Source of the DNA: Mycolicibacterium mucogenicum DSM 44124
GTDB lineage: Bacteria; Actinomycetota; Actinomycetes; Mycobacteriales; Mycobacteriaceae
Length of the DNA: 64,000 nucleotides
Assembly (NCBI RefSeq): GCF_005670685.2
Contig: NZ_CP062008.1
Location: 3,782,001-3,846,000 of the forward strand
Direction of reading: 5' to 3'
Part shown: positions 8,133 to 16,367 of the stretch, piece by piece
Layout: the number at the start of each line of letters is the position of its first letter
How positions within the stretch are numbered: the first letter of the stretch is position 1
Made by a program: the position numbers and the translations under genes
The notes under the pieces: generated by a model
Database searches by the model: none
What the model saw: the letters and a program-made list of their open reading frames with translations, nothing else
Told to the model about the DNA's origin: nothing

Positions 8133-9114
8133 GGTACTCCTCTGCGATCATCGCGCGGTGTTCTGCGGCGCCGCCGAGCATCAGTTCGCCGGCCTTGGCG
8201 CGCTTGAGCGCGAACTGCAGGTCGTTCTCCCAGGTGAATCCCATGGCGCCGAACGACTGCAGCCCCTGCCGGAACACCAGGGCCTGGCACTCTCCCGCCG
8301 ATGCCTTGGCCATCGCTGCGGCCAGGCGCCGGCGCGGGTCGTCGACGCTGATGGTCAGCGCGGCGAAATAGGACAGCGCCCGGGCCCGCTCGATGGCGAC
8401 GTGCATGTCAGCCGCCTTGTGCTGGATGGCCTGGAATGAGCCGATCGGGACACCGAACTGATGGCGTTCCTTCACGTACTCCAACACCAGGTCGAGGATG
8501 CGCTGGCACGCTCCGACCATGGTGATCGCCATGCCGGTCAGTGCGACGTGACGGGCCCGTCCGGCGTCGGTGCCGAGGCGTGCCGAATCGGGTACTCGAA
8601 CCCCCTCGAACGACAGGTCCGCGATGTGCAGCACCGGGTCGAACACCAGGTCCCGCCGGACCCTCACCGCCCGTGCGTCGACGAGGAAGACGCCGGCCGC
8701 GGTCACCACGGCGACGCTTTCGGCGCGGTCGCCGTCGAGCACGTAACGCGCGGTCCCGTCCAGCGCCCAGCCGCTGCCGTCCCGGCGCGCCGAAACTCCT
8801 TGGTAGACAGCGGCACCCGCGTGCTGCGGATCGAATCGGTCACCGGCCAGCGGCGCGAACTGGGTCATCGTGGCCAGGAACGGCGTCGGGTCCGTCGCGC
8901 GGCCCAGTTCCTCGAGCACGATCGCCAATTCGACGGCGTTATCCGGGTCGGCCATCTCGGTCCAACCGGCATCGACCCACGTTCCCCAGAGCGGAGCCGG
9001 GTCGGCGTCCCTCTCTGCAATGTCCCGAATCAGGGTGGCTGGACACTGCTTGGTGACGGCATCGCGGACCGTCTCCTGCCATAACCGCTGATCAGCGTCG
9101 AACTCCAAAAGCAT
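8116..9114 (-). CDS. acyl-CoA dehydrogenase, small-type subunit
   Basis: A 332-residue acyl-CoA dehydrogenase-like protein, shorter than the usual 380-400. The middle domain is reduced, and the C-terminal half keeps LVLEYVKERHQFGVPIGSFQ and GFTWENDLQFALKRAK. Such short partners pair with a full-length subunit in mycobacterial steroid-CoA dehydrogenases. The ATG at 9114 is preceded by AGGAGGCGC; the open frame continues 144 codons upstream but there runs into the divergent gene. It leads the minus-strand pair with 6954-8132 and lies 36 bp from the palindrome at 9150. Confidence 0.88.
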   Translation of the reverse strand: MLLEFDADQRLWQETVRDAVTKQCPATLIRDIAERDADPAPLWGTWVDAGWTEMADPDNAVELAIVLEELGRATDPTPFLATMTQFAPLAGDRFDPQHAGAAVYQGVSARRDGSGWALDGTARYVLDGDRAESVAVVTAAGVFLVDARAVRVRRDLVFDPVLHIADLSFEGVRVPDSARLGTDAGRARHVALTGMAITMVGACQRILDLVLEYVKERHQFGVPIGSFQAIQHKAADMHVAIERARALSYFAALTISVDDPRRRLAAAMAKASAGECQALVFRQGLQSFGAMGFTWENDLQFALKRAKAGELMLGGAAEHRAMIAEEYRATLV

Positions 9115-9149
9115 GCAGCGCCTCCTACGGCTAAATTCGGTCGCGAAGT

Positions 9150-9164
9150 GAGAATAGCATTCTC
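9150..9164. promoter_or_regulatory. GAGAAT-N3-ATTCTC palindrome
   Basis: Perfect 6-3-6 palindrome GAGAAT-AGC-ATTCTC in the 102-bp divergent gap between the acyl-CoA dehydrogenase pair (minus) and the amidohydrolase operon (plus). It is placed to control both promoters. Confidence 0.75.
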
Positions 9165-9216
9165 TTTTGAGGTAATTAAGATTTACACTGGGTCGAGAGC
9201 TCGGGAGGGCAGCCAA

Positions 9217-10296
9217 GTGATCGACCACGGCGACGGGACGCGTACCCCCGTCATCGATGCCAGCGTGCACATCTTCTTCGGATCGAACCGGGACCTGCGC
9301 GACGTGCTGCGTGAACCGTTCAAGAGCCGGGGCTTCCCGGACTACGAAATGGATTGGTACGGCGCGCCCGGCGGCGAGTACGCGTCCGGTACCGAGGGGC
9401 CTGACGGCCAGTACCCCGGCTCCGACCCCGCGGTCGTCGCCCGAGACCTGTTCGAACAGCGCGGCGTCGATGTCGCTGTGCTGCATCCGATGTCGCGCGG
9501 CGTCATGCCCGACCGTCACCTCGGCAGCGCGCTCGCCGCGGCGCACAACGAGATGCTGGTGTCACGCTGGCTGGACCACCCGGAATTCGGCGACCGCTTC
9601 CGCGGCACGATCCGCGTCAATCCCGACGACATCCCCGGCGCGCTGCGCGAGATCGAGAAGTACAAGGACCACCCCCGCGTGGTGCAGCTCGGCATTCCGC
9701 TGCAGTCGCGGGAACTGTTCGGCAAACCGCAGTTCTGGCCGTTGTGGGAAGCCGCCATCGACGCGAAGCTGCCGGTGGCCGCGCACATCGAGGTCGGCGC
9801 CGGCATCGCGTCCGCACCGACGCCGTCGGGCGTGCCGAACACCTACGAGCAGTACGTCGGCTTCATGGCGCTGAACTACCTCTATCACCTCATGAACATG
9901 ATTGCCGAGGGCGTGTTCGAGCGGATGCCCGAGTTGAAGTTCGTCTGGGCCGACGGCGCCGCCGATCTGTTGACCCCGTTCATGTGGCGCATGGACTGTT
10001 TCGGCAGGCCGCACCTCGAGCAGACACCGTGGGCGCCGAAGATGCCGAGCGACTACCTGCCCGGGCACGTCTATTTCGTCCAGGGCGCGCTGGACGGCCC
10101 CGACGACGCCGAAATCGCCCGCGAATGGCTGGGTTTCACGGGCAAGGACGACATGGTGATGTACGGGTCCAGCTATCCGCACTGGCAACTCAACGACCTC
10201 ACGGTGCCGAGTTCTTACAGCACTGGGCAGCGCGACAAGCTCTGCTGGCGCAATGCCGCCGACCTGTACGGCATCACGCTGCCGGTCGGCGTGTGA
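9217..10296 (+). CDS. amidohydrolase-2 family (ACMSD-like) enzyme
   Basis: A 359-residue TIM-barrel protein of the amidohydrolase-2 family, which includes decarboxylases and C-C or C-O hydrolases. Near the N-terminus the usual metal motif HxH reads VHIF (DASVHIFFG), so the first metal site is altered. H in AAHIEVGAG and YGSSYPHWQ near the end match later conserved strands. GTG at 9217 is chosen for its GGGAGGGC ribosome site and because an upstream in-frame GTG at 9148 would put the operator inside the gene. First gene of an operon with a second such enzyme, a Rieske ferredoxin and an alpha/beta hydrolase. Confidence 0.85.
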   Translation: MIDHGDGTRTPVIDASVHIFFGSNRDLRDVLREPFKSRGFPDYEMDWYGAPGGEYASGTEGPDGQYPGSDPAVVARDLFEQRGVDVAVLHPMSRGVMPDRHLGSALAAAHNEMLVSRWLDHPEFGDRFRGTIRVNPDDIPGALREIEKYKDHPRVVQLGIPLQSRELFGKPQFWPLWEAAIDAKLPVAAHIEVGAGIASAPTPSGVPNTYEQYVGFMALNYLYHLMNMIAEGVFERMPELKFVWADGAADLLTPFMWRMDCFGRPHLEQTPWAPKMPSDYLPGHVYFVQGALDGPDDAEIAREWLGFTGKDDMVMYGSSYPHWQLNDLTVPSSYSTGQRDKLCWRNAADLYGITLPVGV

Positions 10297-10312
10297 GGAA
10301 GGAACGATCGCA

Positions 10313-11455
10313 ATGAGTGTGACTGTCACAGAACGCAAACCGACCGCTGAGCGGATCGCCGTGCGGTGCGTCGATTCCGATGTCCACCCGGCCCCACGTC
10401 GGGGCGAGTTGATCCAATACATCCCCGAACCCTGGCGCACCAGGTACTTCTTGAGCCGCAATGTCGGCGAGCAGATCTACTACGACGCCCCCGACTACGC
10501 GCACACCTACGCGATGCGCGCCGACGCCTTCCCGCCGGACGGTGAATTCGCCTGCAGCGACCCCCAGCTGGCTTTCCAACAGCTGATCATGCAGGCCGGT
10601 GCCGACATCGCGATCCTCGAACCCGCCGCGTACCCGGCCCGTATCGGCGGCGCCAACCACGCGCTCAACGTGGCGCTGAACGAATGGCAGCTCCACCATT
10701 GGCTCGACAGTCACAACAACTGGCACGAACGCTGGCGCGGCTCGATCTGCGTGGCGATCGAAGAACCGCTGGCCGCGGCCGCGGAGATCGACCGGCTGGC
10801 CGGCCACCCGTTCCTGGGACAGATTCTGATCAAGGCCGAGCCGCGACCAGCTTGGGGTGATCCGAAATACGACCCGATCTGGGCCGCGGCCACCAAAGCC
10901 GACATGCCGGTGAGCTGTCACCTGTCCCGCAGCCATCACGAAGAGCTCCCCATGCCGCCGGTCGGCATGCCGAGCTACAACCACGACTTCATGGTCACCT
11001 ATTCGCTGCTCGCAGCCAACCAGGTGATGAGCATGGTGTTCGACGGGCTCTTCGATCGATTCCCCACGCTGCGAATCGTTTTCGTCGAGCACGCGTTCAC
11101 GTGGATCCTGCCGCTCATGTGGCGCATGGACAAGATTTATGAGGCGCGCAAGCCCTGGCTCGACATCAAGCGCAAGCCGAGCGAGTACGTCAAAGATCAC
11201 ATCAAGTTCACCACGCAGCCGCTGGACTACCCCGAGGACAAGACCGAACTCACCCGGGCCCTCGAGTGGATGGAGTGCGAGAAGATCCTGCTGTTCAGTT
11301 CGGACTACCCGCACTGGACCTTCGACGACCCCCGCTGGCTCGTCAAGCACCTGCCCGAGCGCGCGCGGGAAGCCGTGATGTTCCGCAACGGCATCGAGAC
11401 GTACAAGCTTCCGACCACGGTGCCGGCGCTCGAGGGACAGGTCCGGGTGTTCTGA
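10313..11455 (+). CDS. amidohydrolase-2 family (ACMSD-like) enzyme
   Basis: A 380-residue paralogue of the preceding gene, 16 bp downstream. The N-terminal metal motif region reads CVDSDVHPAP, again with only one histidine of the pair; CHLSRSHHEE (about residue 203) and FSSDYPHWTFDD (about 325) are the later conserved segments. The two proteins may form a heteromer or act on consecutive intermediates. Amidohydrolase-2 enzymes cluster with Rieske oxygenase genes in actinobacteria, consistent with the Rieske ferredoxin next door. ATG at 10313 has GAGGAAGGAA upstream. Confidence 0.86.
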   Translation: MSVTVTERKPTAERIAVRCVDSDVHPAPRRGELIQYIPEPWRTRYFLSRNVGEQIYYDAPDYAHTYAMRADAFPPDGEFACSDPQLAFQQLIMQAGADIAILEPAAYPARIGGANHALNVALNEWQLHHWLDSHNNWHERWRGSICVAIEEPLAAAAEIDRLAGHPFLGQILIKAEPRPAWGDPKYDPIWAAATKADMPVSCHLSRSHHEELPMPPVGMPSYNHDFMVTYSLLAANQVMSMVFDGLFDRFPTLRIVFVEHAFTWILPLMWRMDKIYEARKPWLDIKRKPSEYVKDHIKFTTQPLDYPEDKTELTRALEWMECEKILLFSSDYPHWTFDDPRWLVKHLPERAREAVMFRNGIETYKLPTTVPALEGQVRVF

Positions 11456-11456
11456 A

Positions 11457-11846
11457 TTGACTGAGCCCAAAGAACCCCGGCTCGCGCAGGGACGCGAGCA
11501 CGTCGTCGCCACTGTCGACGAAATCCCGCCAGGCACACACAAGTTGGTGCCCATCGGACGCCACGGCGTCGGCGTGTACAACGTGGGCGGCACGTTCTAC
11601 GCCATCGCGAACTACTGTCCGCACGAAGGCGGTCCGTTGTGCTCGGGCCGGCCACGCGGCCGGACCATCGTCGACGACAGCGTGCCGGGCGACGCCGTGA
11701 TGGTGCGCGACCTGGAGTTCATCTACTGCCCATGGCATCAGTGGGGCTTCGAATTGGCCACCGGGACAACAGCGGTGAAGCCCGAATGGAGTATCCGGAC
11801 CTACCCGGTCCGGGTCATCGGCAACGAGGTGTTGGTACAGGCATGA
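11457..11846 (+). CDS. Rieske [2Fe-2S] ferredoxin
   Basis: A 129-residue Rieske-fold protein with binding loops YCPHEGGPLC (C-x-H) and YCPWHQWGF (C-x2-H). It lacks the catalytic domain of oxygenase alpha subunits, so it is an electron carrier or a small regulatory Rieske protein. The TTG start at 11457 directly follows the stop of the upstream gene. The three Rieske oxygenases (24.8, 30.1 and 47.3 kb) are possible acceptors, but none is adjacent. Confidence 0.9.
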   Translation: MTEPKEPRLAQGREHVVATVDEIPPGTHKLVPIGRHGVGVYNVGGTFYAIANYCPHEGGPLCSGRPRGRTIVDDSVPGDAVMVRDLEFIYCPWHQWGFELATGTTAVKPEWSIRTYPVRVIGNEVLVQA

Positions 11847-12730
11847 CGCAACTCAAGCGCGGCGAGAAGGCCATCGAGATCAACGGCGGCAACGTCGTCT
11901 ACGAAATCCTCGGCAAAACCGGCGATTTCATCGCGCTCACGCCCGGCGGCCGGTTCAGCAAGGACATTCCGGGTCTGCGTCCGCTGGCGCAGGCCCTGGC
12001 GAAGGGCGGCTACCGGGTGCTGCTGTGGGACCGGCCCAATTGTGGCAAGTCCGATGTGCAGTTCTACGGCCAGAGCGAATCGCACATGCGCGCCGAGACC
12101 CTGTACACGCTCATCTCCAAACTGGGCATCGGGCCCTGCATCCTCGCCGGCGGATCGGGCGGGGCGCGGGATTCCATGCTCACCGCGATGCTCTATCCCG
12201 AGGTCGTCACCAAACTCGTGGTCTGGAACATCGTCGGCGGTATCTACGGCTCGTTCGTGCTGGGCTCGTACTACATCGTGCCGAGCATCCTGGCCGTTCG
12301 CGGGGCAGGGATGAAAGGGGTTGCCCAAGTGGATGAGTGGCGTGAGCGCATCGCTGACAACCCGGCGAATGCCGCGCGCCTTCAGTCCTATGACGCTGAC
12401 GAATACCTCAAACTCATGCTCCGATGGTTGAACGCGTTCGTACCCAAACCCGGCCAGACGATCCCGGGCGTCGAGGACGAGATGTTCGACAACATCACGG
12501 TGCCGACCCTGATCATCCGCGGCGGCGAGAACGACCTCGATCATCCGAAGCGGACGTCACTGGAAGTCAGCTGCCTCATCAAAGGTTCGCAACTGATCGA
12601 CCCGCCGTGGCCGGAAGACGCCTGGGAACGCGCCAACGAGGCCCGGGCCGCGGGAAAGGTCAAGCACTTCAACATGTTCGACACCTGGGTGCAGGCCGCT
12701 CCGCCGATCCTGGAGTTCCTCCGCCGATGA
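11843..12730 (+). CDS. alpha/beta hydrolase
   Basis: A 295-residue alpha/beta-hydrolase fold protein: oxyanion region LTPGGRFSKD, DRPNCGKSD, nucleophile elbow GGSGGA (Ser about residue 104), late acid in IIRGGENDLDHP. The usual terminal His is less clear, possibly KHFNMFD. Its ATG overlaps the previous stop (ATGA), so it is the last gene of the amidohydrolase operon. It could hydrolyse an ester, a C-C bond of a ring-cleavage product, or an epoxide; the sequence does not decide. Confidence 0.87.
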   Translation: MTQLKRGEKAIEINGGNVVYEILGKTGDFIALTPGGRFSKDIPGLRPLAQALAKGGYRVLLWDRPNCGKSDVQFYGQSESHMRAETLYTLISKLGIGPCILAGGSGGARDSMLTAMLYPEVVTKLVVWNIVGGIYGSFVLGSYYIVPSILAVRGAGMKGVAQVDEWRERIADNPANAARLQSYDADEYLKLMLRWLNAFVPKPGQTIPGVEDEMFDNITVPTLIIRGGENDLDHPKRTSLEVSCLIKGSQLIDPPWPEDAWERANEARAAGKVKHFNMFDTWVQAAPPILEFLRR

Positions 12731-12732
12731 CA

Positions 12733-13194
12733 TCACACCGGGCGGATGTGCACCTCACAATTCAGCGACGCCTCCAGCGCCGTGTGGATGCGGCTCTCCG
12801 GAATCCGTTCCAGATCGACTCGGGCCACGGTCACGGTGACGATGTCGAAGCCCTCGGAGCCGGGTTCGCGTGCCACCTCTCCGGTGATCCCGAATCGCGC
12901 CAGCACGCCGTGTGCGTCGTCATCGGTCCCACGGCTGACGTAGGTCACGACGCCGAGCTGCGGCGCGGTGCCGAACGCCTTGGCGCACAGGGCAACACCC
13001 GTATCCGGCTGGCTGCCCGCGATCAGCAGCTGCACCTGGCGGCGCCGGGGCGGCATCGCGGCGAGATCCACCTCGAGAACGTCCTGGCCGACCGCCGCGG
13101 CAAGCTCCTTGAGGGCCGCCATGCCGTCCGCTAACTGCTCAGGCGTGAGTTCACCCGCCGGATCGACATCGACCCGTACCACCGCAGTGCGCAT
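12733..13194 (-). CDS. conserved protein of unknown function
   Basis: A 153-residue protein not recognised as a known family. Codon use is clearly coding (strong G/C third positions), with a regular alpha/beta pattern: start MRTAVVRVDVDP, a helix (LADGMAALKELAAAVG), then strands and the ending NCEVHIRPV. Its ATG (13192-13194) overlaps the proposed ATG of the divergent NuoF-like gene (13193-13195), so one or both starts may be misassigned. Convergent with the alpha/beta hydrolase. No membrane segment or signal peptide. Confidence 0.7.
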   Translation of the reverse strand: MRTAVVRVDVDPAGELTPEQLADGMAALKELAAAVGQDVLEVDLAAMPPRRRQVQLLIAGSQPDTGVALCAKAFGTAPQLGVVTYVSRGTDDDAHGVLARFGITGEVAREPGSEGFDIVTVTVARVDLERIPESRIHTALEASLNCEVHIRPV

Positions 13195-14464
13195 GCCGGT
13201 CAGCCTAACGGTGGCCGCCTGGCCGGGGCTCACCCCGCGACTGCTGCGGGTCGACGACGAGACGTACGACGACTACGTAGCGGCCGGGGGCTACCGCGAT
13301 CTCACCGACCCCGATCGCCTGCTCGACGAGGTGGAACGCTCGGGACTGCGCGGCCGCGGCGGCGCCGCATTCCCCATGGCGGTCAAATTGCGTTCGGTCC
13401 GCGACAACGGCCGTGGGCGCGGCGGGGCGGTCGTCGTCGCGAACGGTGAGGAGGGTGAGCCCGCGTCGATCAAAGACCGCTGGCTGTTGCGCAACCGCCC
13501 CCACCTCGTGCTGGACGGCTTACGGCTGGCGGCGGCCATGGTCGCCGCCCAGCGGACGTACGTCTACGTCTCGGACCCGGCGGCCGCGGCCAGCGTGGAA
13601 GCCGCTGTCGCGCAGCGGAACCCGGGCCCTGCCGTCGAGGTGGTCATTGTCGCGCCCGGATACGTCGCCGGCGAGGAGACCGCCGCGGTCCGCGCCATCA
13701 ACGGCGGCCCGGCCAAACCCACCGACAAACCACCCCGCCCGTTCGAGCAGGGTATCGGCGCGCTGCCCACGCTCGTCAGCAATGTCGAGACCCTGGCCAA
13801 CCTCCCCTACATCCAGACGCACGGCGCCGAGGACTACAGGTCCGTCGGCACCGCATCGTCACCCGGCTCATTCCTGGCGACCATCACCGGAGCCGGCCGG
13901 CCGTCTGCTCTCTATGAGTTGCCGCACGGCGTCAGATTCGCCGATGTGCTCGAACTCCATGGTGTGCCAACCGAAATGGCGACGGGTGCCCTGGTGGGCG
14001 GCTACTTCGCCGGTTTGCTGGGCCCGGGTGTACTGGACGCGACGCTGGATCACGAAGCCTTGCGCGGGTTGGGCAGCGGCCTTGGCTGCGGCGCCATCTC
14101 GATCCTGAACGGCGACTGCCCCGTGGCCGTGGCCGCGTCGGTGCTGGCGTACTTCGACCGGGAGAACGCCGGGCAGTGCGGCTCGTGCTTCAACGGCACC
14201 GCGGCGATGGCGGCGGCCGCAGCAGGCCTGCGCGACGGCGTCGCGACTGCTGATGACCTTGCACGACTGCGCCGGTGGTCGCGCGAGCTGCGTGGGCGTG
14301 GCGCATGTGGAACGTTGGACGGCGCCGCCAACATCGCAGCCAGTCTCCTTGACCAATTCCCCGCCGAAGTGGCACGCCATCTGGAGACTGGTTGCCCAGC
14401 ATGCCAATCCGGCGAGTTCCGCACCCTGCGGCCCTACGAAATCGAGGCGGTGATGACGGCATGA
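13193..14464 (+). CDS. NuoF-like NADH-binding flavoprotein (ferredoxin reductase candidate)
   Basis: A 423-residue homologue of the complex I 51-kDa subunit NuoF: FMN loop SGLRGRGGAAFP, NADH-binding NGEEGEPASIKDR, GYVAGEETA and the C-terminal Fe-S domain (CGSC about residue 327, later GACGT). NuoF normally has CGxCxxC plus a fourth cysteine; here CGSCFNG lacks the third. No other complex I subunit is nearby. The next gene is a P450-type ferredoxin overlapping by 4 bp, so this is probably an NADH:ferredoxin reductase. ATG at 13193 is used; GTG at 13211 is an alternative since neither has a good ribosome site. Confidence 0.85.
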   Translation: MPVSLTVAAWPGLTPRLLRVDDETYDDYVAAGGYRDLTDPDRLLDEVERSGLRGRGGAAFPMAVKLRSVRDNGRGRGGAVVVANGEEGEPASIKDRWLLRNRPHLVLDGLRLAAAMVAAQRTYVYVSDPAAAASVEAAVAQRNPGPAVEVVIVAPGYVAGEETAAVRAINGGPAKPTDKPPRPFEQGIGALPTLVSNVETLANLPYIQTHGAEDYRSVGTASSPGSFLATITGAGRPSALYELPHGVRFADVLELHGVPTEMATGALVGGYFAGLLGPGVLDATLDHEALRGLGSGLGCGAISILNGDCPVAVAASVLAYFDRENAGQCGSCFNGTAAMAAAAAGLRDGVATADDLARLRRWSRELRGRGACGTLDGAANIAASLLDQFPAEVARHLETGCPACQSGEFRTLRPYEIEAVMTA

Positions 14465-14718
14465 GGATCCGCCTGGACCGGACGATGTGCGATGGGTTCG
14501 GCATCTGCGCCAAGCACGCGCCGGCGTACTTCTCCCTCGACGACTGGGGGTACGCCGCCCTAGTCGGCAACGGCGAAGTCCCTGAACCGGACCAGCCCGC
14601 CGTCACGCGCGCGCTCCTGGACTGCCCGGCGCACGCCATCGTGGAGATGGCCGGCGGGACAACCGAACTCAGCCCAGACACCGACACCCACGAACCAGAA
14701 TGGGGAATTGTCCGTTGA
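14461..14718 (+). CDS. P450-type ferredoxin, CxxFxxC variant
   Basis: An 85-residue ferredoxin with first loop CDGFGIC and distal DCPAHAI, i.e. CxxFxxC...CP. It has a C-terminal tail of about 20 residues (PDTDTHEPEWG) that the other ferredoxins here lack. ATG at 14461 overlaps the NuoF-like stop. Likely accepts electrons from the NuoF-like protein and passes them to a P450, such as 18860-20071 further down the operon. Confidence 0.9.
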   Translation: MRIRLDRTMCDGFGICAKHAPAYFSLDDWGYAALVGNGEVPEPDQPAVTRALLDCPAHAIVEMAGGTTELSPDTDTHEPEWGIVR

Positions 14719-16367
14719 CCCGCATGCCGCTGCCACAGGTGACGCCCGAGAACGAGTTCTATTGGACCGCAGGGGCCGACGGCGTGCTGCGCATCACCGA
14801 ATGCGAGAACTGCAACGCGCTGATCCATCCCCCGGCACCGGTCTGCCGGTACTGCCGAGAACGCAAGATGGGCACCCGCACGGTGTCCGGGCTCGCGACG
14901 CTCATCGGCTTCACACTCAACGAACGGTTCAGCCTTCCCGGACTGCCGGCCCCCTATGTGGTCGCCCAAGTGGCGCTCGTCGAAGACCCGCGAGTTCGCC
15001 TGACCACCAACATCATCGACTGCGATCCCAAGCAGCTGGCACTGGGCCAACAGATGGAAGTCGTCTTCGAGCAGCACGACGACGTCTGGCTTCCGCTGTT
15101 CCGGCCGGTCGCCGACCAGCCGGCACTGGCCCCGCTGCCGGCCGACGCCATCGAACCGCAGGACTTCGCCAAACACGTCCGGCCGATGATCACCACTGAC
15201 AAGTTCGAAGACAAGGCGGCCATCACCGGTGTCGGTGCCTCGCAGATGGGCCGCCGCCTGATGGTGGACCCGCTCTCGCTGACCATCGAGGCGTGCGAGA
15301 ACGCCATCGCCGATGCCGGGCTGACCATCGACGACATCGACGGACTGTCCACGTGGCCGGGCGCCGGTCTCCCCGGTCCTTTCGGCGAGGGCGGGGTGAC
15401 TGCGCTGGAGACCGCTCTGGGACTCAAGCCGACCTGGTACAACGGCGGTCCCGAAACATTCGGGCCCGGCGGCTCGGTGATCGCGGCCATGCTGGCCGTC
15501 GCCGGCGGGTTGGCCCGCCATGTGTTGTGCTTCCGCACGCTCTGGCAGGCCACCTACGACGAACTCATGAAGCAGGGCAAGGCCGCGCCGATGGGTGGGG
15601 CCCGGACCACCAGCTGGCAGATCCCGTTCGGTGCCACGTCCGCCGCACACACGCTGGCGCAGAACGCGCAACGCCACATGCACCGCTACGGCACCACCAA
15701 GGATACGCTCGGCTGGATTGCGCTGAACCAGCGCGCGAATGCCGCACTGAACCCGACGGCGATCTACCGCGACCCGATGACCATGGACGACTACCTCAAC
15801 GCTCGGCCCATCACCACGCCGTTCGGGCTCTACGACTGCGACGTGCCGTGTGACGCGTCGATCGCGGTCATCGTGTCGGCCGTCGACGTGGCCCGCGACC
15901 TCGCCAAGCCGCCGATTCGAGTCGAAGCGGTCGGTACCCAGATCCTCGAACCGATCGAGTGGGACCAGAGCACGCTGACCCACGAGCCACAGGTGCTCGG
16001 CCAGGCCGCACACCTGTGGACCCGAACCAGCTTGACGCCCAAGGACGTCGACGTCGCCGAGCTCTACGACGGGTTCACGTTCAACTGTCTGTCCTGGATC
16101 GAGGCGCTCGGCTTCTGCGGTATCGGGGAAGCCAAGGACTTCCTGGACGGCGGCGCCAACATCGCCCGCGACGGCGTGCTACCGCTCAACACACATGGCG
16201 GTCAGTTGTCGCACGGCCGCACGCACGGCATGGGCCTGGTCCACGAGGCGATCACCCAACTGCGCGGCGAGGCGGGCGAACGACAGGTCGCGGACGCTCG
16301 CGTGGCGGTGGTCAGCAGCGGCGGCCTCACCCCCAGCGGGGTGCTCCTCCTGCGGACCGACTCATGA
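14715..16367 (+). CDS. DUF35-thiolase fusion, SCP-x/Ltp2-like aldolase candidate
   Basis: A 550-residue two-domain protein. Residues about 15-135 are a DUF35 module: zinc ribbon C-x2-C-x10-C-x2-C (CENCNALIH...CRYC) then an OB fold. Residues about 165-550 are a thiolase-like domain of the SCP-x/Ltp2 lipid-transfer group (start AITGVGASQMGRR; NTHGGQLSHG near the C-terminus). The normal thiolase cysteine region has no cysteine (NGGPETFGPGGS). In steroid catabolism Ltp2 and the DUF35 part of ChsH2 form a retro-aldolase from separate chains; here they are one polypeptide. TTG at 14715 overlaps the ferredoxin stop and follows GGGGA; ATG at 14724 is possible. Confidence 0.87.
   Translation: MTRMPLPQVTPENEFYWTAGADGVLRITECENCNALIHPPAPVCRYCRERKMGTRTVSGLATLIGFTLNERFSLPGLPAPYVVAQVALVEDPRVRLTTNIIDCDPKQLALGQQMEVVFEQHDDVWLPLFRPVADQPALAPLPADAIEPQDFAKHVRPMITTDKFEDKAAITGVGASQMGRRLMVDPLSLTIEACENAIADAGLTIDDIDGLSTWPGAGLPGPFGEGGVTALETALGLKPTWYNGGPETFGPGGSVIAAMLAVAGGLARHVLCFRTLWQATYDELMKQGKAAPMGGARTTSWQIPFGATSAAHTLAQNAQRHMHRYGTTKDTLGWIALNQRANAALNPTAIYRDPMTMDDYLNARPITTPFGLYDCDVPCDASIAVIVSAVDVARDLAKPPIRVEAVGTQILEPIEWDQSTLTHEPQVLGQAAHLWTRTSLTPKDVDVAELYDGFTFNCLSWIEALGFCGIGEAKDFLDGGANIARDGVLPLNTHGGQLSHGRTHGMGLVHEAITQLRGEAGERQVADARVAVVSSGGLTPSGVLLLRTDS

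Noticed and set aside
13193..14464. NuoF-like gene as part of a complex I operon
   Set aside because: No other nuo gene is nearby, and the neighbours are ferredoxin and P450 genes.
14190..16013. Minus-strand open frame of 607 codons opposite the NuoF-ferredoxin-aldolase genes
   Set aside because: Composition is typical of an antisense frame, with no start context and no recognisable domain, while the plus strand carries three well-supported genes.
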